The translations under genes were made by a program, and so were the position numbers. Below, piece by piece: positions 42,571-54,725 of a stretch of 64,000 nucleotides of DNA. Source of the stretch: Streptococcus mitis SK564 (GTDB taxonomy: Bacteria > Bacillota > Bacilli > Lactobacillales > Streptococcaceae); assembly GCF_000148525.1 (NCBI RefSeq), contig NZ_AEDU01000029.1, forward strand, positions 1 to 64,000, in the 5' to 3' direction. Position 1 is the stretch's first letter; each line of letters opens with the position of its first letter. Under the pieces are notes generated by a model, which was given only the letters and a program-made list of their open reading frames with translations, was not told the DNA's origin and did no database searches.

Positions 42571-44676
42571 ATGAACAACAACTTTAATAATTTTAACAAC
42601 ATGGATGATCTATTTAACCAATTGATGGGTGGTATGCGAGGATACAGTTCTGAAAATCGTCGTTACTTGATTAATGGACGTGAAGTCACACCTGAGGAAT
42701 TTGCTCACTATCGTGCAACTGGTCAATTACCAGGAAATGTAGAAGTTGATGGCAAAATGCCACAACAGGCTTCAGGTATGAAACAAGATGGTGTCCTTGC
42801 TAAACTAGGGCGAAACTTGACAGCAGAAGCTCGCGAGGGCAAGCTGGATCCTGTTATCGGACGAAACAAGGAAATTCAAGAAACATCTGAGATCCTCTCA
42901 CGTCGTACCAAGAACAATCCTGTTCTGGTCGGAGATGCAGGTGTTGGTAAGACAGCTGTTGTCGAAGGTCTTGCTCAAGCAATTGTGAACGGCGATGTTC
43001 CAGCTGCTATTAAGAATAAGGAAATTATTTCCATTGATATTTCAGGTCTTGAGGCTGGGACTCAATACCGTGGTAGTTTTGAAGAAAACGTTCAAAATTT
43101 AGTCAATGAAGTGAAAGAAGCAGGGAATATTATCCTCTTCTTTGATGAAATTCACCAAATTCTCGGTGCTGGTAGCACTGGTGGAGATAGTGGATCTAAG
43201 GGACTTGCAGACATTCTCAAGCCAGCCCTCTCTCGTGGTGAATTGACAGTGATTGGGGCAACAACTCAAGACGAATACCGTAACACCATCTTGAAGAATG
43301 CAGCTCTTGCTCGTCGTTTCAACGAAGTGAAAGTAAATGCTCCTTCAGCAGAGGATACCTTTAAAATCCTTCAAGGAATTCGTGACCTTTATCAACAACA
43401 CCACAATGTCATCTTGCCAGACGAGGTTTTGAAAGCAGCAGTGGATTATTCTGTTCAGTATATTCCTCAACGTAGTTTGCCCGATAAGGCTATCGACCTT
43501 GTAGATGTAACGGCAGCTCACTTGGCAGCTCAGCATCCAGTAACAGATGTTCATGCTGTTGAACGTGAAATTGAGGTAGAAAAAGACAAGCAAGAAAAAG
43601 CTGTTGAGGCAGAAGATTTTGAAGCAGCTCTAAACTATAAAACACGCATTGCAGAATTGGAAAAGAAAATCGAAAACCACACAGAAGATATGAAAGTGAC
43701 TGCAAGTGTCAACGATGTGGCTGAATCTGTAGAACGAATGACGGGTATCCCAGTATCACAAATGGGAGCATCAGACATCGAACGTTTGAAAGATATGGCT
43801 CATCGTCTGCAAGATAAGGTAATCGGCCAAGACAAGGCGGTAGAAGCTGTAGCTCGCGCTATCCGTCGTAACCGTGCTGGTTTTGATGAAGGCAATCGCC
43901 CAATCGGTAGTTTCCTCTTTGTAGGACCTACTGGGGTTGGTAAGACGGAGCTTGCTAAGCAATTGGCGCTCGATATGTTTGGAACCAAGGATGCGATCAT
44001 CCGTTTGGACATGTCAGAATACAGCGACCGCACAGCCGTATCTAAATTGATTGGTACAACTGCAGGTTATGTTGGTTACGATGACAATAGCAATACCTTA
44101 ACAGAACGTGTTCGTCGCAATCCATACTCAATCGTACTTTTGGATGAGATTGAAAAGGCTGACCCTCAAGTCATCACCCTTCTCCTCCAAGTTTTGGACG
44201 ATGGTCGTTTGACAGATGGTCAAGGTAACACTGTCAACTTCAAGAATACGGTGATTATCGCAACTTCAAACGCAGGCTTTGGTTACGAAGCTAACTTGAC
44301 AGAAGATGCGGATAAACCAGAATTGATGGATCGTTTGAAACCATTCTTCCGTCCAGAATTCCTCAACCGCTTTAACGCAGTCATTGAGTTTTCACACTTG
44401 ACTAAGGAAGACCTTTCTAAGATTGTGGATTTAATGTTGGCTGAAGTCAACCAAACCTTGGCTAAGAAAGACATTGATTTGATAGTCAGTCAAGCGGCTA
44501 AGGACTATATTACAGAAGAAGGTTATGATGAAGTCATGGGTGTTCGTCCTCTCCGTCGCGTGGTTGAACAAGAAATTCGGGATAAGGTGACAGACTTCCA
44601 TTTGGATCACCTAGATGCCAAACACCTAGAAGCTGACATGGAAGATGGTGGTTTAGTTATTCGTGAAAAAGCCTAA
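42571..44676 (+). CDS. clpL: Heat-shock ATPase/chaperone ClpL
   Basis: The 701-residue HSP100 protein has a short Gly/Asn-rich N-terminus ([17 protein letters not shown]) instead of a ClpC N-domain, which distinguishes ClpL. AAA domain 1 has Walker A GDAGVGKT at about 121-128. A UVR-like coiled middle region ([19 protein letters not shown]) follows. AAA domain 2 has GPTGVGKTE at about 452. It disaggregates proteins under heat and is linked to stress tolerance in pneumococcus. CtsR-type boxes upstream agree with heat regulation. Confidence 0.96.
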   Translation: MNNNFNNFNNMDDLFNQLMGGMRGYSSENRRYLINGREVTPEEFAHYRATGQLPGNVEVDGKMPQQASGMKQDGVLAKLGRNLTAEAREGKLDPVIGRNKEIQETSEILSRRTKNNPVLVGDAGVGKTAVVEGLAQAIVNGDVPAAIKNKEIISIDISGLEAGTQYRGSFEENVQNLVNEVKEAGNIILFFDEIHQILGAGSTGGDSGSKGLADILKPALSRGELTVIGATTQDEYRNTILKNAALARRFNEVKVNAPSAEDTFKILQGIRDLYQQHHNVILPDEVLKAAVDYSVQYIPQRSLPDKAIDLVDVTAAHLAAQHPVTDVHAVEREIEVEKDKQEKAVEAEDFEAALNYKTRIAELEKKIENHTEDMKVTASVNDVAESVERMTGIPVSQMGASDIERLKDMAHRLQDKVIGQDKAVEAVARAIRRNRAGFDEGNRPIGSFLFVGPTGVGKTELAKQLALDMFGTKDAIIRLDMSEYSDRTAVSKLIGTTAGYVGYDDNSNTLTERVRRNPYSIVLLDEIEKADPQVITLLLQVLDDGRLTDGQGNTVNFKNTVIIATSNAGFGYEANLTEDADKPELMDRLKPFFRPEFLNRFNAVIEFSHLTKEDLSKIVDLMLAEVNQTLAKKDIDLIVSQAAKDYITEEGYDEVMGVRPLRRVVEQEIRDKVTDFHLDHLDAKHLEADMEDGGLVIREKA

Positions 44677-44703
44677 GACAAAATTTTGAGAATAAAAAAA
44701 GAA

Positions 44704-44731
44704 GGAGCCAGCTGAAAAAACTGGTTCCTTT
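44704..44731. terminator. Bidirectional terminator between clpL and luxS
   Basis: GGAGCCAG (44704-44711) pairs with CTGGTTCC (44721-44728). A poly-A tract precedes it and a T-run follows, so it serves both convergent genes. Confidence 0.85.
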
Positions 44732-44736
44732 TGTGT

Positions 44737-45219
44737 CTAAATCACATGGCGCTCAAAGGCATCATCTGAGATTCCTTGTTCCAAGATGAGTTTCGCCCAT
44801 TCTTTAGCAGAGAAGAGGCTGTGATCCTTGTAGTTTCCACAAGATTCGATGGTTGTTCCAGGGACATCTTCCCAAGTAGTAGTTTCAGCGATTTCCTTGA
44901 GCGAATCCTTGATAACTGTCGCAATCTCAGCGCTGGTATGACGCCCCCACATAATCATGTGGAAGCCTGTACGGCAGCCAAATGGTGAACAGTCAATCAT
45001 GCCGTCGATGCGAGTACGGATGAGTTTAGCTAAGAGGTGCTCAATGGTGTGAAGTCCAGCAGTAGGGATCGAGTCTTCGTTTGGTTGCACCAAGCGAATA
45101 TCATAATTGGAGATGATGTCTCCTTTTGGTCCCGTTTCTTCCCCAATCAAGCGAACATAGGGAGCTTTAACAATAGTGTGGTCAAGTTCAAAACTTTCAA
45201 CAATAACTTCTTTTGACAT
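44737..45219 (-). CDS. luxS: S-ribosylhomocysteine lyase LuxS
   Basis: ATG 45219 (AAAGGATT upstream) gives the standard 160 residues; the open frame extends further but without support. LuxS splits S-ribosylhomocysteine into homocysteine and DPD, the precursor of autoinducer-2. The metal ligands are H57 and H61 (GLHTIEHL) and C127 (IESCGNY), with catalytic C82 in SPFGCRTGF. It is monocistronic between clpL and the DUF1846 gene, as in pneumococcus. Confidence 0.97.
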   Translation of the reverse strand: MSKEVIVESFELDHTIVKAPYVRLIGEETGPKGDIISNYDIRLVQPNEDSIPTAGLHTIEHLLAKLIRTRIDGMIDCSPFGCRTGFHMIMWGRHTSAEIATVIKDSLKEIAETTTWEDVPGTTIESCGNYKDHSLFSAKEWAKLILEQGISDDAFERHVI

Positions 45220-45246
45220 GGTAAATCCTTTCAGTTTTCTCTCTTC

Positions 45247-45255
45247 ATTATAACA
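45247..45255 (-). promoter_or_regulatory. Extended -10 promoter of luxS
   Basis: On the minus strand TG-T-TATAAT (45255-45247) is a consensus extended -10. The -35 region is weak. It ends 28 bases before the ATG. Confidence 0.65.
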
Positions 45256-45282
45256 TAAAGCTGGCTCCTTAGGCAGAGAGAA

Positions 45283-45306
45283 AACCTCTCCGAGAGTGGA
45301 GAGGTT
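45283..45306 (-). terminator. Terminator of the DUF1846 gene
   Basis: AACCTCTCC (45283-45291) pairs with GGAGAGGTT (45298-45306). Read leftward, TTTTCTCTC follows. Confidence 0.75.
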
Positions 45307-45313
45307 CAAATCG

Positions 45314-46798
45314 TTACTTACGATACAAGCGGTCGTATTGGTAGTAAGGGTCAAAGGTAACGTTGATACCCAATTTGCGAAGGACATTCTTATCTTCATC
45401 AGTCAAGATGATGGTTGAGTGGGCTTCGCTTCCTTTGAGGTTGCCGAGCTCTTCCATAGCACGAGCAGCATCAGGATTTTCTGTAGCTGTGATAGCAAGT
45501 GCAATCAGGATTTCATTTGAATGCAGACGTGGATTGCGGCTACCTAGATGATCGATTTTAAGACCTTGGATTGGCTTAACAACTTCAGGTTCGATTAGTT
45601 TTACTTCTTTAGCGATGTCAGCTGATTTCTTGATGGCGTTGATCAAGGCAGCGGCTGTTGGACCAAAGAGTTCTGAGTTCTTACCAGTCACGATTTCCCC
45701 ATTTGGCAATTCAAGGGCTAGGGCAGGGCCACCAGTTTCTTCTGCCTTTTGACGAGCAACGACAGCAACCTTCCGGTCTGCAGGTGTGATACCGAGGTCG
45801 TTCATGAGCAACTCAATTTTCTTAACAGCAGCTTCACCAACTTTTTCAGCTTTAAAGTCAAGAACAGTTTGATAGTAACGTCGGATGATTTCTTGTTTAG
45901 AAGCTTCGATAGCAGCTTCATCATCTGTAATAGCGAAGCCAACCATGTTGACACCCATGTCTGTCGGTGAAGCGTATGGAGATTCACCAAGGATACGTTC
46001 TAACATGCGTTTGAGAACTGGGAAAATTTCAATATCACGGTTGTAGTTGACAGTAGTTTCTCCATAGGTTTGAAGATGGAAAGGGTCAATCATGTTGACA
46101 TCGTCAAGGTCAGCTGTGGCAGCCTCGTAGGCCAAATTGACTGGGTGATGAAGGGGAAGATTCCAAACGGGGAAGGTTTCAAATTTAGCGTAGCCAGACT
46201 TGATACCATTGATTTGGTCGTGGTACATATTTGACATACAGGTTGCCAATTTTCCAGAACCAGGTCCAGGAGCAGTTACGACAATCAAGTTACGACTGGT
46301 TTTGATGTAGTCATTTTTTCCCATACCTTCTGGAGAAATGATATGATCCATATCCGTCGGATATCCTTTGATTGGATAATGAAGATAAGAATCAATTCCG
46401 TTTTTCTCAAGTTGGTTGCGGAAGGCATCTGCAGCTGGTTGGCCAGCGTACTGTGTGATGACCACTGAGCCAACAAAAATTCCCAATTCATTGAATTTAT
46501 CAATCAAGCGAAGAACTTCTTGGTCATAAGAAATGCCCAAGTCACCACGTGCTTTAGAATGTTCGATGTTGCTAGCATTAATGGCAATCACAACCTCAAC
46601 TTGCTCTTTCAATTCTTGTAAGAGCTTGATTTTGTTGTCAGGCTCATAACCAGGAAGAACACGAGCGGCGTGGAAATCTTCTAACATTTTGCCACCAAAC
46701 TCTAAGTAGAGCTTGCCGTCAAATTGGTTAATGCGCTCCAAAATGTGGTCGCGCTGTAGATTCAAATATTGTTCAGAACTAAAAGCTTGTTTTTTCAT
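45314..46798 (-). CDS. DUF1846 family protein
   Basis: The 494-residue soluble protein matches the conserved DUF1846 family found next to luxS and dexB in pneumococcus. Features include [24 protein letters not shown] near the start, [23 protein letters not shown] (a P-loop-like glycine-rich segment near residue 175) and [18 protein letters not shown] near 440. Family structures show an ATP-dependent-fold-like domain, but the function is unknown. It is monocistronic, divergent from dexB. Confidence 0.92.
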   Translation of the reverse strand: MKKQAFSSEQYLNLQRDHILERINQFDGKLYLEFGGKMLEDFHAARVLPGYEPDNKIKLLQELKEQVEVVIAINASNIEHSKARGDLGISYDQEVLRLIDKFNELGIFVGSVVITQYAGQPAADAFRNQLEKNGIDSYLHYPIKGYPTDMDHIISPEGMGKNDYIKTSRNLIVVTAPGPGSGKLATCMSNMYHDQINGIKSGYAKFETFPVWNLPLHHPVNLAYEAATADLDDVNMIDPFHLQTYGETTVNYNRDIEIFPVLKRMLERILGESPYASPTDMGVNMVGFAITDDEAAIEASKQEIIRRYYQTVLDFKAEKVGEAAVKKIELLMNDLGITPADRKVAVVARQKAEETGGPALALELPNGEIVTGKNSELFGPTAAALINAIKKSADIAKEVKLIEPEVVKPIQGLKIDHLGSRNPRLHSNEILIALAITATENPDAARAMEELGNLKGSEAHSTIILTDEDKNVLRKLGINVTFDPYYQYDRLYRK

Positions 46799-46887
46799 TT
46801 TTTTACCTCTGACCTCTATTATAATAAAAAATTGGAAGTTAGGAAACTATGGAGTTAAAAAAGGAATCAAAAAGATTAGGCAAACGC

Positions 46888-46916
46888 TTGCATAAAATTC
46901 TAAAAAGGGCTATCAT
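46888..46916 (+). promoter_or_regulatory. dexB promoter
   Basis: TTGCAT (46888-46893), 17-bp spacer, TATCAT (46911-46916). Confidence 0.7.
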
Positions 46917-46941
46917 AGACTATAGATTATTAAAATAATGA

Positions 46942-48558
<1,617 letters not shown>

Positions 48559-48596
48559 ATATTTTTTACAGAAAAATTTAAAATTGAAATCGTATA

Positions 48597-48642
48597 AAAA
48601 CAAGGGAGGACTGTATGAAAGACAGAAATCCTTTGTTTTTTT
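48597..48642 (+). terminator. dexB terminator
   Basis: AAAACAAGGGA (about 48597-48607) pairs with TCCTTTGTTTT (48629-48639), with an inner CTGT/ACAG stem and a T-run after it. Confidence 0.75.
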
Positions 48643-48685
48643 ATGACTAAGATTTATAAACTTTCATTCTCAAAATTCAATTAAC

Positions 48686-48714
48686 TTTACAAATTTCCAC
48701 TATTTTGGTAAAAT
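48686..48714 (+). promoter_or_regulatory. Promoter of the ali gene
   Basis: TTTACA (48686-48691), 17-bp spacer, TAAAAT (48709-48714) with an extended TG-G in front. Confidence 0.75.
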
Positions 48715-48753
48715 AAACTTATGTTACAAAAACTAACATAAAGGAGAAAGAAG

Positions 48754-50712
48754 ATGACTACAAAAAAGCGTGTCCTTAGTGCAGGCCTGACTTTTGCGGC
48801 TGCCTTGCTTTTAGCTGCTTGCGGACAATCTGGTTCAGATACAAAAACTTACTCATCAACCTTTAGTGGAAATCCAACTACATTTAACTATTTATTAGAC
48901 TACTACGCTGATAATACAGCTATTATTACCAACCTAGTTGATGGTTTGCTTGAAAATGACAACCACGGAAACCTAGTTCCATCTTTGGCAGAAGACTGGT
49001 CTGTTTCAAGCGACGGCCTGACTTATACCTATAAATTGAGAAAAGATGCCAAATGGTTCACGGCTGACGGTGAAGAGTACGCCCCAGTCAAGGCACAAGA
49101 TTTTGTGACAGGGATTAAGTACGCAGTGGACAATAAATCACAGGCCATTGACTTGATTCAAAACTCGATCAAGGGCTTGAATGATTATATTACAGGAGCG
49201 GATTCTGACTTTTCTAAGGTTGGGGTGAAGGCCATTGACGACCAGACTGTTGAGTATACTTTGGCACGCCCAGAACCTTACTGGAACTCAAAAACAACAA
49301 ACAGTATTCTTTTCCCAGTAAACGAAGAGTTTCTAAATTCAAAAGGGAAAGATTTTGGTACCCTATCTCCAGATAGTATTCTTTACAGCGGACCTTATTT
49401 GTTAAAAGATTTCACATCAAAATCATCGATTGAGTATGTGAAAAATCCGCATTACTACGATCATGACAAAGTATCAATTGAACATGTGAAATTGGCTTAC
49501 TTTGATGGCTCAGACCAAGAATTGACCATCCGTAACTTTGAAAGTGGAGCCTATTCGATCGCTGGGGTTTATCCAAATAGTTCTAACTTTGCTAAGACCA
49601 AGGAAAAATATAAGGATAATATCGTCTATAGCTTGCAGGACAAGACTTCTTGGTATTTCAATTTTAACGTCAACCGTAAGGCTTATAACCATACGTCTAA
49701 AACGACAGATGAGCAGAAGAAGTCAACTGAGACAGCTGTCTTGAACAAAAAATTCCGTCAAGCGGTGAACTTTGCCTTGGATCGCACAGCCTATTCTGCC
49801 CAGTCAAATGGGGAAGAAGCGGCAAGCAAGACCCTTCGTAATACTCTAGTGCCTCCTACATTTGTCCAAGTGGGAGACAAGACCTTTGGAGAAGTAGTCG
49901 CTTCTGAATTGGTCAACTATGGCACAGAATGGTCAGGTATTAACTTGGCAGATGCTCAGGATGCCTACTTTAACAAAGAAAAAGCCCAAGCAAAATTTGC
50001 GGAAGCTAAAAAAGAATTGGCAAGTCAAGGTGTGACCTTCCCTATTCACTTGGATGTGGCGGTTGATCAGACGAATAAAAATGCTGTGACAGGTATGAAC
50101 TCTGTTAAACAGACTCTTGAATCAGTTTTGGGTGCTGATAATATTGTCATTGATGTTCAGCAACTGTCAACAGATGATTTTAATAACGTAGCCTTCTTAG
50201 CACCAACGCCAGCTGATCGAGACTACGATTTGAACTTTGATGGCTGGGTAGGTGATTACCAAGATCCATCAACTTATCTCAATCCTTTCAATGCAGAGGA
50301 TGGATTCTACCTCAAGATTTTTGGTCTAGATGCCAAGGAAGATAAAGCAAAAATTGCTAGCTTAGGTTTGGATACTTACACTAAAATGCTTAAGGAAGCG
50401 GATAGTGAAAACAAAGATGTAGCGAAGCGTTATGAAAAATACGCTGAAGCTCAAGCTTGGATGATCGATAGCTCTCTCATTATGTCAGCTATGTCAAATG
50501 GTGGGACAGCTTTTGTAACTAAAGTGACACCATTTACAAGAGGTTATTCATTGGTTGGTATCAAGGGTGATGGAAATAATTATAAGTACATGAAACTGCA
50601 AAAAGATACAGTTACGACTAAACAGTATGAAGAAGCCAAGACTAAATGGGAGCAAGAGAGCAAAAAAGCAATTGAAAAAGCTCAAAAAGAAGCAGAAAAG
50701 CATGTTAAATAA
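48754..50712 (+). CDS. Oligopeptide-binding lipoprotein, AliA/AliB/AmiA family
   Basis: The 652-residue precursor has a lipoprotein signal with lipobox LLAACG (Cys23). The mature part is an SBP_bac_5 protein: LVPSLAEDWSVSSDGLTYTYKLRKDAKWFTADG, RQAVNFALDR, and FDGWVGDYQDPSTYLNPF. Such proteins feed oligopeptides to the Ami permease and in pneumococcus sense peptides. The C-terminus ends in a Lys-rich helix (KWEQESKKAIEKAQKEAEKHVK). In pneumococcus aliA lies downstream of the capsule genes; here this gene is between dexB and wzg. I leave the exact paralogue open. Confidence 0.88.
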   Translation: MTTKKRVLSAGLTFAAALLLAACGQSGSDTKTYSSTFSGNPTTFNYLLDYYADNTAIITNLVDGLLENDNHGNLVPSLAEDWSVSSDGLTYTYKLRKDAKWFTADGEEYAPVKAQDFVTGIKYAVDNKSQAIDLIQNSIKGLNDYITGADSDFSKVGVKAIDDQTVEYTLARPEPYWNSKTTNSILFPVNEEFLNSKGKDFGTLSPDSILYSGPYLLKDFTSKSSIEYVKNPHYYDHDKVSIEHVKLAYFDGSDQELTIRNFESGAYSIAGVYPNSSNFAKTKEKYKDNIVYSLQDKTSWYFNFNVNRKAYNHTSKTTDEQKKSTETAVLNKKFRQAVNFALDRTAYSAQSNGEEAASKTLRNTLVPPTFVQVGDKTFGEVVASELVNYGTEWSGINLADAQDAYFNKEKAQAKFAEAKKELASQGVTFPIHLDVAVDQTNKNAVTGMNSVKQTLESVLGADNIVIDVQQLSTDDFNNVAFLAPTPADRDYDLNFDGWVGDYQDPSTYLNPFNAEDGFYLKIFGLDAKEDKAKIASLGLDTYTKMLKEADSENKDVAKRYEKYAEAQAWMIDSSLIMSAMSNGGTAFVTKVTPFTRGYSLVGIKGDGNNYKYMKLQKDTVTTKQYEEAKTKWEQESKKAIEKAQKEAEKHVK

Positions 50713-50719
50713 TAACGAG

Positions 50720-50767
50720 CAGTTCTATTGGATGGTTTTTATAAAGCCATCTTGATAGGGCTGTTTT
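50720..50767 (+). terminator. Terminator of the ali gene
   Basis: CAG-TCTAT-GATGG sequences (50720-50738) pair with CCATC-TGATAG-CTG (about 50747-50763), followed by TTTTTT. Confidence 0.7.
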
Positions 50768-50783
50768 TTGTATATTGCAGTTC

Positions 50784-50897
50784 ATACTCTTCGAAAATTT
50801 TTCCAAAGCGCATCAGCTCTATCTGCAACCTTAAAACAGTGTTTTGAGCAACATGAAGCTAGCTTCCTAGTTTCTTCTTTTATTTTCATTGAGTATC
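50784..50897 (-). repeat. BOX element, inverted
   Basis: ATACTCTTCGAAAATTTTTC (50784 on) is reversed boxC and TTTTCATTGAGTATC (to 50897) is reversed boxA. It lies between ali and the capsule promoter. Confidence 0.9.
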
Positions 50898-51075
50898 AGA
50901 CTTTTGTGTGATTATACTTTTTTATTTATAGAAAAGAGTTTAGAAACACTGATATATGATGTTGATATCAAATAATACTACTACAAAAATACTATAGTAC
51001 TTCTACTTTCGAGTAGGAATTAAAATTTTATGAGACACGAAAAACCTGGATCAAAGATTATCTATAAAAGTGTTA

Positions 51076-51108
51076 ATTGTAGAATTTATATTAAAAAAGT
51101 GATATAAT
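51076..51108 (+). promoter_or_regulatory. Likely capsule (cps) promoter
   Basis: TATAAT at 51103-51108 lies 29 bases before the wzg ATG. TTGTAG at 51077-51082 is the only -35-like hexamer, but the spacing is 20, so the -35 assignment is weak. Confidence 0.5.
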
Positions 51109-51136
51109 AGGACTATTAAATATATAGGTGATAATC

Positions 51137-52582
51137 ATGAGTAGACGTTTTAAAAAATCACGCTCACATAAAACAAAACAGAATATTAACATATTCTTGT
51201 TGCTTGTTTATTCATTGCTGAGCGGGTTTTTATTGTTCTTAATCTTTAAGTATAATATGCTTGCTTTTAGAAACTTGAATGTTGTAGTTGCAGTTTTTAC
51301 CTTTATGGTTGCTATTAGTGCTACACTACTAATAATCTATAGAAAAGCCGAAAAGTTCACGATTTTCTTTTTGACACTAGCTGTTTTAGTGAGTTCGGTT
51401 TCTTTGTTTGCTCTGCAACAATTTGTGGGATTCACAAGTCATATTAATGCAACTTCAAATTATTCAGAGTATTCTCTCAGCGTCGTTGTTTTAAAGGATA
51501 GTGATATCAATCATGTTACCCAATTATCTAGTGTTATGGGGCCAACAGGTACGGATAATGAGAATATTCAAAAGCTAATCTCTGATATTAAGACGAGTCA
51601 AAATAAGGATTTGACGGTTGAAAAAAGTAATTCTTACTTATCAACTTATAAAAGTTTGATTTCTGGAGAGGCCAAAGCCATTGTCTTAAATAGTGTATTT
51701 GAGAATATTATTGAGGCAGAGTATCCGGATTATGCTTCTAAAATCAAGAAAATTTACACTAAAAAAATGACTAAAGAGGTTGAGACTCCTAAGGTATCTA
51801 AAGATCGCTTTTTCAATATCTATGTCAGTGGGATTGATACTTACGGTGCCATTAGTTCAGTTTCTCGCTCAGATGTCAATATTCTAATGACGGTCAATAG
51901 GGATACGAAGAGAATCCTTCTTACAACAACTCCTCGAGATTCATATGTTCCTATTGCTGATGGTGGAAATAATCAAAAGGATAAATTAACTCATGCTGGT
52001 ATATACGGAGTTGATTCATCCATTCACACCCTAGAGAATCTCTATGGTGTAGATATTAATTATTATGTTCGTTTGAATTTTACCTCATTTTTGAAATTGA
52101 TTGACCTGTTGGGTGGAGTAGATGTTTATAATGAACAAGAGTTTTCATTACAAAATGGGAAGGTTCATTTCCCCGTTGGGAATGTTCACCTTGATTCCGA
52201 ACAGGCTCTTGGTTTTGTTCGTGAACGGTACTCATTAGCAGATGGAGATCGTGACCGTGGTCGAAACCAACAAAAGGTTATTGTAGCAATTATTCAGAAG
52301 TTGACTTCAACCGAGGCCTTAAAAAACTACAGCAATATCCTTCAAGGATTACAGGATTCCCTTCAAACAAATATGCCGATTGAGACTATGATGGATCTAG
52401 TGAATACTCAATTGGAAAGTGGAGGTAATTATAAAGTAAATTCTCAAGATTTAAAAGGGACAGGTCGAATGGATCTTCCTTCCTATGCAATGCCAGACAG
52501 TAGTCTCTATATGATGGAAATCGATGACAGTAGTCTAGCTACAGTCAAGGCAGCTATACAGGATGTGATGGAGGGTAGATGA
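51137..52582 (+). CDS. wzg: Capsule LCP protein Wzg (CpsA), LytR-CpsA-Psr family
   Basis: ATG 51137 behind AGGTG is chosen; a GTG at 51128 is in frame. The 481-residue membrane protein has a short cytoplasmic N-terminus and three TM helices within about 110 residues. A DUF4131-like segment follows, then the LCP domain ([65 protein letters not shown]). LCP enzymes attach capsule or teichoic polymers to peptidoglycan. It is the first gene of the locus, conserved in mitis-group capsule clusters. Confidence 0.96.
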   Translation: MSRRFKKSRSHKTKQNINIFLLLVYSLLSGFLLFLIFKYNMLAFRNLNVVVAVFTFMVAISATLLIIYRKAEKFTIFFLTLAVLVSSVSLFALQQFVGFTSHINATSNYSEYSLSVVVLKDSDINHVTQLSSVMGPTGTDNENIQKLISDIKTSQNKDLTVEKSNSYLSTYKSLISGEAKAIVLNSVFENIIEAEYPDYASKIKKIYTKKMTKEVETPKVSKDRFFNIYVSGIDTYGAISSVSRSDVNILMTVNRDTKRILLTTTPRDSYVPIADGGNNQKDKLTHAGIYGVDSSIHTLENLYGVDINYYVRLNFTSFLKLIDLLGGVDVYNEQEFSLQNGKVHFPVGNVHLDSEQALGFVRERYSLADGDRDRGRNQQKVIVAIIQKLTSTEALKNYSNILQGLQDSLQTNMPIETMMDLVNTQLESGGNYKVNSQDLKGTGRMDLPSYAMPDSSLYMMEIDDSSLATVKAAIQDVMEGR

Positions 52583-52583
52583 A

Positions 52584-53315
52584 ATGATAGACATCCATTC
52601 GCATATCGTTTTTGATGTAGATGATGGGCCAAAGTCGATAGAGGATAGCAAGGCACTTTTAAGAGAAGCTTATAATCAAGGGGTTCGAATGATTGTGTCT
52701 ACTTCACATCGTCGAAAAGGAATGTTTGAAACTCCAGAAGAAAAAATTGCAACAAATTTTATTAAGGTTCGTGAAATTGCAAAAGAAGTAGCAGATGATT
52801 TAGTCATTGCTTATGGCGCAGAGATATACTATACTTCGGATGTTCTAGAAAAGCTAGAAAAAAAAGAAATTCCTACCCTTAATGATAGCCGTTATGCTTT
52901 GATTGAGTTTAGCATGCACACTCCCTATCGTGAGATTCATACGGGATTGAGTAATATTTTGATGTTGGGAATCACACCAGTAATTGCTCATATTGAACGT
53001 TATGATGCTTTAGAGAATAATGAAAAACGCGTTCGCGAACTGATTGATATGGGTTGCTATACTCAGATAAATAGTTATCATGTTTTAAAACCTAAGCTCT
53101 TTGGTGAAAGATATAAATTTATGAAAAAGAGAGCTCGGTATTTTTTGGAACGTGATTTAGTTCATGTAGTTGCAAGTGACATGCATAATTTAGACAGTAG
53201 ACCTCCATATATGGAACAGGCATACGATATCATTGCTAAGAAATATGGAGCGAAAAAAGCGAAAGAACTTTTTGTAGAAAATCCCAGAAAAATTATAATG
53301 GATCAATTAATTTAG
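52584..53315 (+). CDS. wzh: Capsule tyrosine phosphatase Wzh (CpsB)
   Basis: The 243-residue PHP-family, Mn-dependent phosphatase dephosphorylates Wze and modulates capsule amount. Metal-binding motifs are [16 protein letters not shown] at the start, [10 protein letters not shown] near 45, AYGAEIYY near 75 and [12 protein letters not shown] near 195. It begins one base after the wzg stop. Confidence 0.96.
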   Translation: MIDIHSHIVFDVDDGPKSIEDSKALLREAYNQGVRMIVSTSHRRKGMFETPEEKIATNFIKVREIAKEVADDLVIAYGAEIYYTSDVLEKLEKKEIPTLNDSRYALIEFSMHTPYREIHTGLSNILMLGITPVIAHIERYDALENNEKRVRELIDMGCYTQINSYHVLKPKLFGERYKFMKKRARYFLERDLVHVVASDMHNLDSRPPYMEQAYDIIAKKYGAKKAKELFVENPRKIIMDQLI

Positions 53316-53323
53316 GAGAAAAT

Positions 53324-54016
53324 ATGAAAGATCAAAACACTTTGGAAATCGATGTATTTCAACTATTTAGAGCTTTATGGAAAAGAAAGTTAGTCATTTT
53401 ATTAGTGGCAATTATAACTTCTTCAGTTGCTTTTGCCTACAGTACTTTTGTTATCAAACCTGAGTTTACCAGTACGACTCGGATTTATGTAGTTAACCGT
53501 AATCAAGGAGAGAAGTCTGGTTTAACCAATCAAGACTTGCAGGCAGGATCATACTTGGTTAAAGACTATCGTGAAATTATCCTATCGCAGGATGTTTTGG
53601 AGAAAGTTGTTTCTGATTTGAAACTAGATTTGACGCCAAAAGGTTTGGCTAATAAAATTAAAGTGACAGTACCAGTTGATACCCGTATTGTGTCTATTTC
53701 AGTTAATAATCGAGTTCCTGAAGAGGCAAGCCGTATTGCTAACTCTTTGAGAGAAGTAGCTGCTCAAAAAATTATCAGTATTACTCGTGTTTCAGATGTA
53801 ACAACCCTTGAGGAGGCACGACCAGCGATATCACCGTCTTCGCCAAATATTCGTCGTAATACTGTGATTGGAGCAGGACTTGGAGCAGGCTTAGTGATTG
53901 TAGTAGTGCTATTAATTGAACTATTTGATGACCGTGTAAAACGTCCAGAAGATATAGAAGATGTTATGGAGATTCCACTCCTTGGAATTATTCCAAATCT
54001 GGATAAAGTAAAGTAA
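53324..54016 (+). CDS. wzd: Capsule chain-length regulator Wzd (CpsC)
   Basis: The 230-residue Wzz-type membrane adaptor has two TM helices (about 27-46 and 180-200) around an extracellular domain. It activates the Wze kinase through its cytoplasmic C-terminus. The [15 protein letters not shown] opening and the proline-rich [17 protein letters not shown] before TM2 are typical. It lies 8 bases after wzh. Confidence 0.96.
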   Translation: MKDQNTLEIDVFQLFRALWKRKLVILLVAIITSSVAFAYSTFVIKPEFTSTTRIYVVNRNQGEKSGLTNQDLQAGSYLVKDYREIILSQDVLEKVVSDLKLDLTPKGLANKIKVTVPVDTRIVSISVNNRVPEEASRIANSLREVAAQKIISITRVSDVTTLEEARPAISPSSPNIRRNTVIGAGLGAGLVIVVVLLIELFDDRVKRPEDIEDVMEIPLLGIIPNLDKVK

Positions 54017-54026
54017 GGGAGAAGAG

Positions 54027-54710
54027 ATGGCAAAGTTAGAACTATCACAACAGAAACTTAACTCTGTAAAAAAAGCAGAAGAGTACTATAATGCTTTACG
54101 AACAAATGTACAATTGAGCGGCAATGACTTGAAGGTTATTGTGGTCACCTCAGTTGATTCTAGTGAAGGAAAATCTACAACTTCTACTAATATTGCTTGG
54201 GCTTTTGCACGTGCAGGCTATAAGACTCTTTTGATTGATGCAGATATCCGGAACTCAGTTATGTCAGGAGTATTTAAGTCAAGAGAAAGAATTACAGGCT
54301 TGACAGACTATCTGGCTGGAACTCAGGATTTGTCAAATGGACTTTGTGAGACAAATGTTGACAATTTATTTGTCATCGAGTCAGGAGTGTCTTCTCCTAA
54401 TCCAACAGCTCTTCTTCAAAGTGACAACTTTGGAATTGTGATTGAAACCTTACGTAAATATTTCGACTATATTATCGTTGATACGGCACCAATTGGAGTT
54501 GTAATTGATGCAGCTATTATTGTGCAAAAATGCGATGCATCCATTTTAGTTGTAGAATCAGGAGCTGCAAAACGAAGAGAAGTACAAAAAGCTAAAAGCC
54601 AGTTAGAACAAGCAGGAAAACCATTTTTAGGTGTTGTTCTCAATAAATTTGATGTTCAACGTGAAAAATATGGTTCTTACGGTGGTTATGGTAATTATGG
54701 TAAAAAATAA
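54027..54710 (+). CDS. wze: Capsule tyrosine kinase Wze (CpsD)
   Basis: The 227-residue BY-kinase has Walker A DSSEGKSTTS (about 46-55), Walker A' LLIDADIR (about 71-78) and Walker B IIVDTAP (about 150-156). The C-terminal tyrosine cluster YGSYGGYGNYGKK is the autophosphorylation site. With Wzd it controls polymer length and coupling to the wall. It precedes wchA by 15 bases. Confidence 0.96.
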   Translation: MAKLELSQQKLNSVKKAEEYYNALRTNVQLSGNDLKVIVVTSVDSSEGKSTTSTNIAWAFARAGYKTLLIDADIRNSVMSGVFKSRERITGLTDYLAGTQDLSNGLCETNVDNLFVIESGVSSPNPTALLQSDNFGIVIETLRKYFDYIIVDTAPIGVVIDAAIIVQKCDASILVVESGAAKRREVQKAKSQLEQAGKPFLGVVLNKFDVQREKYGSYGGYGNYGKK

Positions 54711-54725
54711 CCTGGGGAAGATTTT

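Noticed and set aside
45219-45399. N-terminal extension of luxS to 45399
   Set aside because: LuxS is 160 residues with a good start at 45219, and the extension would run back over the luxS promoter and through the DUF1846 terminator.
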